NCBI GenBank assembly: GCA_020746105.1
Contig: CM036636.1
Span: 2,232,001-2,296,000 of the forward strand
Source of the DNA: Trogon surrucura
Taxonomy: Eukaryota > Chordata > Aves > Trogoniformes > Trogonidae
Direction of reading: 5' to 3'
DNA: 64,000 nt
A program made the position numbers and the translations under genes. Of the stretch, positions 13,453-24,855 are shown in pieces (position 1 is the first letter of the stretch; every line of letters starts with the position of its first letter). Below the pieces are notes generated by a model. It was not told the DNA's origin. It did no database searches and worked only from the letters and a program-made list of their open reading frames with translations.

Positions 13453-16400
13453 GTGATGCAGCCTCTTCTTGAGTTTTCATAATTTAAAGACAAACTGTGA
13501 TTCATGACATCCATGCCATCCCCTCAGGAATGGGGAATATTTAAATTAGCAGTGGGATACGCAGGGTTTTACATACATAGAGGAACTTCTGCAATGCTTT
13601 TTTTTTTTCAGTGTGGAGAAGAGCGTTGAATGCCCTTTGAAATGACGGGCATTTTGGGTTGCTTTGCAGCTGTTACTGTGTTTCTTCTTAAGGAGGACTA
13701 AAGAAAAAAAAACATTTGGTGCTCCAGGCATGTCACAGCATATTGACCTGTAAATATCCACCTTTGCAGGTTTTTGTGGCAACATCTGAGGCATGTCAGC
13801 AAAGGGGAATATCAAAGTTGTGGTGCTGGCAGTACCCACGGGATGTTCCCATTATAACCATCTGGGCTAAGGTCGTTATTATCGTGATCTGAGTGGCCCT
13901 TTCTCTCCTGCTTTCTTCAAGCGGAGGAGAAAAGCCACTGAGCCATGTTCCTGCTAGGATGAGAATATTGTCTACAAGACTCAGAAGCATTTGTGTTTAC
14001 ATTGGGTGTCTGCTGGCATCGTACGCCTGATCTGAGAAGGAGGAGACAGGAGAGCTGTCTCCAGGGCAGGTTGCTGCGGGCGAGGTGGGAAGGTTCCTCT
14101 CCTGCAGGCTCGGGGCTTTGCTGGGGGTCTGCGCTCTTCGGGCTGTAATTGCATCGTGGGCAGAACAGCGGTGCGGGGTGAATACCCCTGTGAAAGATGG
14201 CAAAAGATCTCACTTCCTCTCAGGCTTTTTGCTTTGAACGGATAAGAGCACTAAGACTAAAGGAGGGCACGTTTATTCTGAAGCAGCCCAGGGACTGTTG
14301 TGGAGGAGGATGAGTGTCGGGAGCAAAGCCCTGTACCGGTGGCTCCCAGGTGCTTCGCCAGGCCAGAGCCACCTCTCCCACGTCGTCGTCGGTCTGTCGC
14401 GAGAGCTGGACGTGCCGAGGAGGCAGTAAAAGCAGCAAAGTGATGTTTGCCAGGTGATGCAGCAGCTCCTCGCTTGACTCTGGTGGTGATGCTGTGCAGC
14501 ACCCGCCCTGCGCTGACGGTGCCTGGCTGTGTTGTCAGCTGCTGGCTAGCAGGGAATCCTGGAAATGTTTCTTGGAGGGCATATTCTGCCTGGCTGGCTG
14601 GTTGTTTTGTTGGGTTTTTTTTTGTTTTTTCTTGGCTTGCTCGTGAAAAGAAAGCCGAAATTCAGTTCCCCAAGTGCAGCAGGAGTCGTTAATCAAAGGC
14701 GCACGGGAACGAGCTGTCTCTGGTTCTGGGTTTTGAAGTCGGTGACAGGGATGATCCAGCTGCTAATAAGTTTCATGTGAAACTCCAGAGCTTTTAGCTA
14801 CCGAACAAATGTCTTACACAACTGCTTGAGGAGAAGGAGCTGACTTCAGCTGTCCTTGAGTTTGTTTAATTGAAGCTCGAGAGTGATCAAGCTGTTGCTG
14901 AAGGCCGGTGTTTGGCTTCCTGTTGCAGAAGAAAAATACTCAGGAATTATTTTTTATTTTTTTCCCCTATTGCCTGTGCACTTTTCATTTTATTTTTGGT
15001 AGTATTATTGAACGAGACCCAACCACTTCTGCTTGCCTTTGCTCTGGGGTAAGGCTGCAGGAGAGCAGAGGAGAAGCTTTCAAAGGTCCACGATGCTTTT
15101 GATGCGAATTTCAATTCTGGAGATGAGGACCACGAGGGAGAGTCTGGGCTCTGTATGGAGCACTGGAAGGGTAAAGCCCTTCCCTGTTCCTTGTATAATA
15201 AAAATAGCTCAAATGGTCGTTTTTTCAGCGTGCAGAACTTCTCCCCAGTAGGTTCCTGCCTTCACTTGCTTTGGTTTAATTTCTGATGTGAAACCAGTGC
15301 TTAATTTTCAAGTGTCCTGACCATTTGCATCTTGCTGTAGTGTCTCTGCATCCCTAGGAGATGCAGCCTCTCTGCGGGTTTGAAAAGCTCTTGTCTGAGC
15401 CGACCACCCAAAATCACCGTCTGACTCTGGGGAAAACATAACAGAACAAATCAACGGAGCTTTCATGGGGGAAAGCATCAGAATGAGCTCGTCAGACTTG
15501 AGCTCTAAGTACCACCCTTGTGTTTGTCCTCTGTAATACAGCAAATCTTTAGCACCATAGCTCCGGGAACTCAAGCAAATAGGACGGTTTCATGACTTGG
15601 GCATCAAAATAAATCCCGTGACCATCATCCCAAATTTAAATCTGTGTTCAGAAGCTTCCAGACATACCTGAGGCTCACGGCATCCCTCGGCTCTTTGTTC
15701 CTCTGATGCCAGCCAGCAGCGGCATCGTCGGAGGGGAAGAGAAAGGGAAGGGAAGCAGTAGTTAAATCTGTGAAATTTCCATCTCTACTTCTGTTTTTGA
15801 CACAATATTTTCATCTAAGTGTTTGCCGGGTGTTTGATGCATCTGCATTAAGAAACCGTAAGGGAGCTCACTGCCCATGCTCCAGGGCTTTGACTTGCAG
15901 CCCAGTTATCTGACAAGAAATTTCTAAGTAACTTCTCTGAATTTATTGCTCCTGTTGGTTGATTCAGACATGACTGATGAGTCTGGACTGTGTCTTGGTG
16001 TCACTGATTCATCCGCCTGCTTCCAAACTGGGCAATGGACAATAAAAAGCTCCTTAGTTTACTGTTTTGGATAAACATTTCCCCATCCTCTCCAAAAGCA
16101 TGTTAGTCACGGGGAATATTATACACAGAGAGACAATACTGCTGTGGTTGTTATGTACATCGATGTGTTTTGCAGTTTTTTTGGTTGTTTTTAAATAATG
16201 GAAGATGAGATTCATTTTTTTTCCCGGGGAGCTTAAAGGGCTCAATCTTCACAGAGATTCACATTGAGTCATCCCAAACGGGCTGTCCCAACAGATTCTT
16301 CGCTGCCCCAACTTGGCCAACCGAGGCGACTCCGTAAGGCAGCAGTAGGGTGTGACTTCACTTCTAGGTCTCCTACATCATGGTCCTTTCCTCCACACGT

Positions 16401-16509
16401 TTGTGAAGGACGGCTCCAGAAATTTTTGGCAGTTCATTCTCCCAGCCTTCATTTTTCCCATCTGTAAAATGGAGACGTTAATATTCCCATCTTTTTACAA
16501 ACTGTTTTA

Positions 16510-16560
16510 TAAACAGTTATTTATATTGATATATTTATAAATATATATATATTTATAGTT
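16510..16560. repeat. AT-rich tract with (AT)n
   Basis: Nearly pure A/T sequence with a TATATATATA core near 16540-16553. No gene lies near it. Confidence 0.85.
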
Positions 16561-16905
16561 TGCTTTATAACAACTCCCGAGTGTTTTTACTGTTGTGATA
16601 CGTTTAAGCAAATCACAAAGTGTCCGTCTGGTTCTTTTTTACATGGTGATGATTAGATGCTTTTTTTTCCAGTATGTGCTCTTCTTTGGATCAGGAAGAA
16701 GTAGATTGTTTTCCTTCCCCTGGAATTCATGGTGGCTAGAAGAGTCTCTAAAACTCCTTAGGATCATGGCATTGGTTGGAATAAAACTCAATTACTGCAG
16801 TGCTTGCTAAAGGGCACACAGTGCTGCAGAGTGTGGGCTGCGGGATTTGCTTCCAGGGTGACTTGACAGGAGCAGGAATGGAAACCTGTCAGTTGTGTTG
16901 AAAGT

Positions 16906-17422
16906 CACAGAATGTTTTAGGTTGGAAGGGACCTTAGAGATGATCTAATCCAACCCCCCGGCCATGGGCAGGGACGCCTCAACTAGAGCAGGTTGCTCAC
17001 CCAGCCTGGCCTTGAACACCTCCAGGGAGGGGGCAGCCACAACTTCTCTGAGCAATTTATTCCAGAGTCTTGTCACCCTCGCACTGAAGAATTTCTTCCT
17101 GAGATCCAGTCTAAACCTGTTCTCCTTTAACTTAGACCCATTTCCCCTTGTCCTGTCGCTGGACACTCTTGTACAAAGTCCCTCCCCACCTCCCTGTAGG
17201 TCCCTTCAGGCACTGCAGGCAGGGATAAGGTCCCCCCAGAGTCTTCTCTTTTCAAGATGGAACAACCCCAGCTCGCTCAGCCTGTCCTCGCAGCAGAGCT
17301 GCTCCAGCCCCTGGATGATCTTTGTGGCCTCCTCTGAACTCGTTCCAGCAGATCCATGTCCCCTTTATGGTGGGGACACCAGAACTAGATGTGATATTCG
17401 AGGTGGGGTCTCACAGGAATGT
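16906..17422 (-). mobile_element. CR1 LINE 3' fragment (antisense)
   Basis: It begins with CACAGAATG-type tail sequence and TTGGAAGGGACCTTAGAGAT, then the CCATGGGCAGGGACG and CCAGCCTGGCCTTGAACACC words. It continues into CTGTTCTCC, CAGCTCGCTCAGCCTGTCC, and CGAGGTGGGGTCTCACAG at the right end. These are reverse-complement CR1 3' sequences. About 515 bases remain, including the diverged end of ORF2 on the minus strand. Open frames here are transposon-derived. Confidence 0.93.
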
Positions 17423-17927
17423 CTTCAAAAGTCAGTGAACTGAGAAGAGATTTGTTTTTCAGGTTCTAGGGTGAAGACTCCCCAGCAGTTCTGCTGGACA
17501 TTTGCAAGGTTTGGGGGGGCTTTTGGTGCTTTTCTGTTTATAATTTACCCTCCAGGTGACTGCACTGGTCCTACTTGAGCACATTCAAGGCTGCTCTGTC
17601 AGTGACGTGGCGGTTGCAAGCTCTGAACCTCTTTGGAGTATCTCGTGTGTTGGAGTCCAAGGTCTGGCTTTCAGAAGTGTGAAGCATCCAGGGTTCACAT
17701 CATTTTAGTGCTGGACACAGGCTCTGGCAGTGACTCTGCAGGGGCAGGGAATCGCGAGGCTCTGGCCTTTCTGTGGAGGGAGGTGGCTTTTCTTGCTCCT
17801 GCAAGTGCAGCAACGTTGGCCTTTTCTCGTGTGGTGGTGCTCGTGGAAACTAAAGAAGGTTCGGGCTCTGCTCCTCGGGATATGAAGGGAATCTGCTCGA
17901 GCTGGGCTTGCAGCCTGGCCTCAGCCC

Positions 17928-17962
17928 AAGCATGCTGGGAAATGAACTCTGCTGAGTCAGCC
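17928..17962. promoter_or_regulatory. Candidate MARE/ARE site beside a ZNF143-like word
   Basis: TGCTGAGTCAGC at 17950-17961 is a near-perfect T-MARE palindrome and contains an AP-1 core (TGAGTCA). Read on the other strand it contains TGACTCAGC, which fits the antioxidant-response-element pattern TGACnnnGC bound by NRF2/BACH with small MAF proteins. Ten bases to the left, GCATGCTGGGAAATGA (17930-17945) resembles the reverse complement of the ZNF143/Staf motif. Motif matches alone do not prove binding. Confidence 0.3.
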
Positions 17963-18169
17963 CCCGGAAGGGCACGCTTAAGGAGCCATAATTTTATTTG
18001 CTGTTCTCACGTGTGTCCATTTTATGCCTCTGACAGATTTTTTGAAAGGTGCTGAGCTCTTCTAATTACCAGCACAGGCTCTGGGGGGTGGAGGTGCTGA
18101 CTGCCTTTGCAAACGAGGCTGTGGATAACTCGCCTCTGACGCTTTTTGCCATCCCTCCTCTTTCTGACA

Positions 18170-18192
18170 CTGACAATTCTATGATTCTATGA
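18170..18192 (+). repeat. Short CR1-tail-like remnant
   Basis: ATTCTATGATTCTATGACT is the CR1 terminal octamer repeat without a recognisable CR1 body to its left. It is probably the tail of a very truncated or decayed insertion. Confidence 0.55.
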
Positions 18193-20659
18193 CTCTTGCC
18201 ACCACAGAGAAGGTTGTGTGTCGCCGCCGCAGGATTTGCTGTCTCTAGCAGGAGGACCTTTGATGTGAGAAGGCTCTGGGACTAGAGCTGCATGGAAAGG
18301 CTGGTGTCCCGCTTAAGCCCTAACGCATGCCCTTGGTGGGAAAAGTCGGACTTAAGACTGGCGAGGATGTTATCGCTTTCCTTTTTATGAAGCTTGCGTT
18401 GACTCTTTGGTCTGTGTTGAGAGCAGGTGTGTTTGGAGCAGCGCTAGGGGGGCGATGTGGTAGGAGCAATTCAGAATTTCCCTCCTAGGTTGTTCTTCCA
18501 CTGATGCTAGCATAGGGTGAGCAAATTACTCTGGTTTTAGGTTGTTTTTTTCTCTAATGTAAATACCTCACCTCAAGTGTGTATCTAGTGAGGGGAAAAA
18601 GGGATTTTTAAATAATGATGAACTGTGGTTTTCCCTTAGTGCAGCAAGTCAATAGTTCATTAGTGAAATCTAGTAATAATTCTCGTATGAATCTCGTTGG
18701 TAAGTGAATCTGCTTTAATTTCTTTGTATCAACAAGAGCTGCAGGTATGTCTGTCTTTCTTACATTAAAAAAAAAAAAAGCAAGCAAGCAATGCTTGCAA
18801 ATTGGCCTTTGTTTCCAAGGAAACAAACTTGACATGCTTGAGCTGTGCTAGATGCAAACACTGCTACATTCTGCAGACATGCCTCAGGATTATATGGTCT
18901 GAATATTATTTTTAAACCACCTCCAATTTAAAGGCAGGGAGGAGGAGGAGGACGAGGACGAGGATAGAATTTGTCGACAGGCTTTACCAACCTGTGCTTA
19001 ATGAAAGAGTTGCCTTCATGTGGTGTAGAGAGAATTGCATCGGGTGCTGTGAAGGGAGGTCCCTAACGAACGGCGTGAAATCTTTCGGCAGAAATAAGGG
19101 GTCTGAGGGGAGCCAAGCGCACGCTCTCTGTGCCAAATTACCACCGGGTCACTTTACCAGACATTTAGTGCCCTGGAAATTTTGTTGGGAGATGCCACTT
19201 GCCAGCACTTGGCGTGAAGGGCTGCCCGGCGCTCAGCAGCCAAACGCTGACGCTCTCCCAAATGATTTGGTGAAAAGCTGTGGCTGAGGACTGGGCTGGA
19301 TTTATCAGGGAGGAGGTGAGAGAACAACGTTTTGAGTTGTTGGCGTAGAGCATCTGACATGAATGTGCTGATGGAAATCTCGCCTTTAACTTGGCTCATT
19401 GAACTGTACAGAAAAATCTCGTAGTATTTCTGTGATTATCTTGGAAGTTTTGTCCGGGGAGAAAAGCTGGGTTTCGGCATTCGTCTGTCACCCTGTTTTT
19501 TTTCTGAAATGCTGTGTTGATGAAGTGATTTTTATTTTTTTTTCCCTAATAAATCTTTTTTTTTGAAGAATCAAAGCTTCAGCACTGAAGCAGACTCTGT
19601 ACATACATGGCAGAAATATTAGCCACGTGTGCGTGGGAAACGAGCATCGCTTGGCAGGGTGCACACACAGTCAAGGGGTTTGAACATCGAGAGAGGTGTT
19701 TTTTTTTTAAATTTGGGCCCAACGTGAGGGACAAGGTATACATTAAAACTTTGTTGGGATTAAATGACCATTTTTTGCCCTGGCTTGCTTTGCTTTTGCA
19801 ACAACTGTCTTCACTTTCTGGAGAAGTAGAGAGCTGGTAGGGATCTGTAGTGGAAATGCAAAGGTTATAGAGGGAAATACGAGTTTTTAAGGAGCAGTCA
19901 AGCTCCACGCAGTGTGCAGGGCTGTCATCCTCCGGCAGGGAAGATGCCCGGTGAACTTTCAGGGTTGTGTGTCTTTGCACGTTTGTTTTGTTTGGAAAGC
20001 TGGGAAGGATAAAAAGAAAAAAATAATCCTCTATTAATTCTCCTTTGAAACACTCTTACTGCACTGAGGAGACAAGGCAACGATGGAATAATTTCGGGGC
20101 TGACTAGTGAAAGACAAACCTCTCGTAAAATCAAGGTCTTAGGAAGACATAGCACAAAGTGTGTTGTGCTGTAGTCTCTTTTACCCTCTCTTTCATCCTG
20201 CTTTTTCTTGCAAATGGAATTAAAATAATCTTCAAGGTGACAGAGAGGAGGCTGGGGTAGGTTTAGCTTTAAGATGGATGGGAAGCACTATTTGCATTGC
20301 GAGCTAGAAGCCTGGGTTGAAGCCTGTTGGGGGGAAGAAAAATAATCTTAATGGCATTTCGTGAAAACGCTGTAATTTATGGAAGGCCCAGAGTGAAAAA
20401 TCTGCTGGTTTGAGTGTCACTTAGGAAATGCTCCTTTCTGCACGAGGTTTCCCCGAGACAGGATTTGCCTTGCTTTTGTTCTAAACCGAGATGCTCGCTG
20501 CCTAAAAACGCCCGCGATCCCGCAGCGAGAGCTTCACCTGCCTGACAGAGGATGGAAACAGGAAGGTTGGCCGGATCGGGATGAATCCTGCGCCTTTTTT
20601 TTCTTTTTTTTTTTTTTATTGCCTTCCCCCTGCTAATGACACTTCCTTATGCTTACATT

Positions 20660-21195
20660 TCATTAAAGCTCTGAAATGGCTGAAGATCAGCCGGCACTGA
20701 GCATGCTCCGGGGTGTGGGCTGCACCCATCGAGTGCGATGGATTTGTGGCTGGAGGAGCGATAGGCCCGGAGTCACGATCTGGAAGGACCCAGCAGCTCC
20801 CCGCAGCCCGGACCGAGGTAGGGCAAACCCCACCGATTCCTCCCCCCTGGGCCGAGGGGAGCGAGGAGAACCGGATGAAGTGGAAAAAAAAAACCAAAAC
20901 CAACAAACCAACAACTGTTGGAATTGATTCAAAAAGCAGCAGAGTTCACCACTGACACGAGATGGCTTCAGAACCCTCTTCGTGCGGGTCGGCGGGGAGG
21001 GGTTTGGAAATCCTGACCTTGGCTGACTGGCGAACCTATATAAAGAGCGGACCCGTCTCATGTTGGGGTGGTGACACGAAGTGACAGCAGGCAGGGGCTG
21101 GCGGCGAGGGCCGCGGGGACTCGCTGGGTTGTGCCTTCATCTTGCAAGGCATGTGATCGCGGCTCGGCCACGGGCTGCGCCGCTCGGCCGCTAAT
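20660..21195 (+). promoter_or_regulatory. GC-rich promoter-like block A with TATA-like box
   Basis: TGAAATGGC at 20672-20680 is followed by GAGCATGCTC at 20699-20708, GC-rich DNA and a donor-like GTAGGG at 20818. Further right, CTATATAAAG (21036-21045) is a good TATA box. About 30 bases after it a CpG-rich stretch begins (21090-21190), the layout expected for a TATA promoter start near 21070. No open frame with recognisable homology starts here. The block may be an alternative EHMT1 promoter, a promoter for a noncoding RNA, or an enhancer. Confidence 0.3.
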
Positions 21196-22010
21196 TATTA
21201 TTAATGGGGAGCCTTGCAGGGTGCAGACCCGCTCTGCTCTTTAAATCTAGAGCTGTCTGATTGCAGGAGGGTGAAAGAATGTCAAAAGTCTTTCTTTTTT
21301 TTTTTTCCTCTTCGGGCTTATTTTGCATTCCAAGGATTGCAAACAAACCTGGCCACATCAGGTCCTCCAAACTGGCAGCGAGAGGGAGGGAATATAGATC
21401 TGTTAATTCCTTTGGCTGAGAGGTTTTCTTGCAGGGGTTTAACGGGTTGGCGAGCGGGTTTGGGGGAAGCAAGGGGGCTCCGTGAGTTGTGCAAGGTTGG
21501 GCTTTTGGATTTTGTCTGTAGTTGCCAGCTTTTGACAAGGGATGTGTAAGCACCAGCAGGTATGTGCTGCATGAACCGATTGACTCCAGTTGTTGTACAG
21601 CAAGCTGCGTGGTGAAGTGCCAATAAAACATTTACGTTGGCTCTCGATGTTTGCCTTAGTGAGGTGTAGGGAAGATCTGACTTTGTGTGGAGCAGGGGGG
21701 GAGACGTCGGCTGCGAGCCTCAGCCCTCTCCCACGAGAGGCGTGTGGTGCTTGGGTGTCCGCCCTTGTTTCAGCCCGGCTGCGAGCGCAGGTAAGGCAAG
21801 AGGTTTGCTCTACTCGGGCTGTTGTGGATGTGTTGTATTACAGAGTTCCTGTGTTTATTAACAGAGATCCCCGCGATCACGGTCTATCTTTAGCCTGTGT
21901 GCAAGTCAGGTAGATTGGCTCTTTTCTTCAAGGCGACTCTGGCTGTTTTTCAAAGTTCAGGGGACGATTGGTAAAGAGCAAAACATAGATTTATTTTTTT
22001 TTTTCTTTTA

Positions 22011-22064
22011 CCGTTGCGCCCCAGGTGATGGTCTCACCCGTTGCGCCCCAGGTGATGGTCTCAC
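22011..22064. repeat. Perfect 27-base tandem duplication
   Basis: Two identical adjacent copies (22011-22037 and 22038-22064) begin CCGTTGCGCCCCAGG and end GATGGTCTCAC. Complete identity points to a recent duplication or slippage event. Confidence 0.95.
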
Positions 22065-22963
22065 GCAGTTGGGTCAATCTGCATGATGAGTCACTTCATT
22101 ACCTAAAGTAACTTGCCTATTTATTGCCTGGGTCTGCGCTTCTTGTGTACACAAATGCTCCCTCGGTGTTTTCTGAGCCGGTTTGATACGTCAACCCTGC
22201 ACTCTGTTGGTCACCAGTTTGCTTACTGGTGTTGCTTTTACGGTCCCTGCATAAAAGTCAGCTGCAGCCCCAGCTTGCTGCCCATGCAGAACTTCTCTTG
22301 CTCTCTAATGGACGCTGGCTTGTTTATGGTTGGACAAATGCGCAAGGGAAAGTGTTTATGTAAAATAAATGGCATTGTAATGGTACACTGAAAGGAAAAG
22401 GGTTTGATTTTCTTTGGCTCGGACGGGGACTGCATTTACAGCTTTTCAGAATCGATCCTCGTGGCTTTTTCCTGTTGTGCAACTCTGGAGTCGAGGTGAT
22501 CTCAGCCCCAAGTTTTTTCATGCGTGATCTGGCTCCCTTGATGAGGAAATTTGACTTAAACAGTTTCAGGTGCTGGAAAACCACTCCTGTGATAATTTCC
22601 TTTTGTGCTTGTGTGAAAGGTGTAAGGTAGCCTTAAAGACCCACTGCCACCTTATGGCAGTTGCTGAAAAGCAGCCTCCTTAAGAACTGGTGCTGGAGAA
22701 ATACAGCAAGCATGGATGTGTATACAGTCTTCTTAACTGGTGGTAGTTGCATGAAGGCAGGAGCTTTGTTTTTCAAGAGTTCATCTGCTCCTTCTGTTCC
22801 TTGCAGAAATTGTAGAAGGTCAGCAGAATTGCTCGTAGAGCCATCAACTGCGATATTTCTGTAGCCGAGTTCACGATCTGGGGAGAGATACAAAAGCATC
22901 GAGAAGCCCTTATTCTCCTCCAGTGAAAAACTTGCTTGTTTTCACGCGAATACCCTAATCCTT

Positions 22964-22982
22964 AAAAAAAAAAAAAAAAAAA
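22964..22982. repeat. Poly(A) run, 19 bases
   Basis: An uninterrupted run of A. I saw no retroposed sequence in front of it that would mark a processed pseudogene. Confidence 0.9.
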
Positions 22983-24820
22983 GGTGTGAGGTCAAAGAAC
23001 AGGGAGCCGTTGAGCATGTGAGGCTCATTGGCAGGACCTACGCCTGAGCTCCGGCGCTTCTTGCAGCGAAGTGTTGCAGCAGAAGCCAGCTCGGCTGAGA
23101 GCAGCCATTTCTGCCGCTGCCTCTGCTGGCAGAAGACTTGGAATAAGCAGGATGGCTTCGCACGGACATGGAACCGATTCCCACCCCCCATCTCCTGCCC
23201 CCCAAATAAACCAGTACAAATTGCCTCTGGAGCACAGGGTGAGTGTGGTTAAAGCGCTGAGCTTGCTCGCCGTTACCCGGATGGGACACGCAAGGGACGC
23301 TGCCTTTAGGACCCTTCTTGAGCGAGGCCGTTTGTACGGTAGAAGCTCTTGATACGCGATAGCCGAACGAAGGGGAGAAATGGTGTGTTTAGATTTCTGA
23401 AATAGAAGGAGCTGTGGTTACTCTTAAGCTAAAGCTGAAGGAGTTTATAATTGGGAACTGTTAGGAATACAGTATGTTCTAAATTACAGCTGTCTGGCCA
23501 ATATGCTTCTAAATAAAGTTCTAGGATTGCCCTGTAAATTAAATACTCAACGCATATACTTATCAAAACATAGCAACATCTCCCAGAGAGCTTACATCTC
23601 AACATCTGTCGCAACAGCATATTTTTTTTCTTCTTTTTTCTTTTCTTTTTTTTTTAATCTTCCTGTTGGTGTGTGTGATGTACTTGGTGCAGCATCCTGG
23701 GGAACATTTCATGTTTCCTATTAAGTATAAGCAGTTTTCGACTTTGAGGAAAGAGAGGGAGGAAGAGAGATGGCTTGGTAACTATGGGGGAATACCCTCA
23801 GGTTCTGAAAGGTGGAGAAAGCTGTGATTTACAAAGTGTGTGTTTGTGAGTGCCTGCTCCTTCCCGACTGTTACCTGAGCCTGGAGGTGGATATTTGGGC
23901 TCCCTTGGGAGGATGCTGAGGATGCTCAGCGTGCCCTGGCACATTCTGGTTGAGAAATGTTGGACCTAATGGCTGAGGAGGGCAGGGAGGCTCGTGGTGG
24001 AGCAGGGGGGCAGAAATAAATCAGGATTCCAGCAGAAATGCTCATCTTTTGCATCCGAAGTCCCTTCAGCTTGTCGTGCTCCTGGGATCACTTCTGAGGA
24101 GGCTGAAAGGGAGCTTCCCATTTGAGCAACTAGAAGAAGAGGAGCCTGATGGAAATAAGGAAAACCCCCTGTATTTTGCAGAGATAAATAGTATTGTTCT
24201 TCTTATAGAAGGAAAAATCTCCCCTTGCCTCCCACTTGTGCTTTCTCTGCAAGGGAGCTGTGAAAATGCCGCACGTAATAGTGTAATTAAGCAAAAGCCC
24301 TGAGGAACCCAGTGTCCTTTGTGAAGGGAGGTTGTGCTGCTGCTTTCCTCCGGAAAATGTGAGATTTCCGAAGGGGATATTCGAGCCTGGAATTGAAGAA
24401 TGGAGGCCGGAGAGCCCCAGCTGTAGTTGTATGGTGCCCTGTAGATGTTTTGAAAGCGGGGTGCTGTGCTGTCTTGGGCTGGGAAACTACTGGAGAATAC
24501 TTGGGTTAAATCAAGAGGAAAGCTTCTTGGGGCACGAGCTTGTTCTTACCCTGCGTCATTAGGAAAACCACCTCCTCGGCAGCCTGGAGATGGGTCTTTA
24601 ACCAGCTGGTTAGAAAAGAGCCCGCGCAGCACCCGGCCTCTGCAAAGCAGTACCTGTGCACTGGAAACTTCTTTCTGCTTTTGGATGGCATAAATTTAAG
24701 GTCTTATTAATCAACACGCAAGCATCCCCTGTGAACGTGGCGCAGCACAGAGATGCTGGTATGAGGCCGATCAATCGCTTTGCTCGAGGTGGTTGTTGGA
24801 GCATCTGCTGATCAGCTTTG

Positions 24821-24855
24821 CTTTTTTTCTTTCTTTCTTTTTTTTTTTTTTTTTT
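24821..24855. repeat. T-rich (CTTT)n tract
   Basis: CTTT units run into an uninterrupted T stretch. It is a low-complexity pyrimidine tract. Confidence 0.9.

Larger units (their letters stand above)
1..20659. other. Non-coding DNA, probably EHMT1 intron 1 or upstream flank
   Basis: I see no exon with recognisable homology in this stretch. Open frames here are short, overlap on both strands and lack family resemblance or paired splice sites. It holds CR1 fragments (4060-4382, 8100-8276, 16906-17422), a short CR1 tail (18170-18192), a 43-base tandem duplication (6184-6269), AT microsatellites and the candidate MARE at 17950. If the mammalian layout holds, the canonical EHMT1 first exon and the neighbour ARRDC1 lie left of the window. 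Confidence 0.6.

Noticed and set aside
16964..17443. 159-codon open frame, + strand
   Set aside because: It is the reverse complement of a CR1 3' fragment, so it is transposon sequence.
24049..24303. 84-codon frame MHPKSLQLVVLLGSLLRR... as a small gene
   Set aside because: The leucine-rich start looks like a signal peptide, but there is no homology, no promoter and no splice sites. Intronic chance frames of this size are common.
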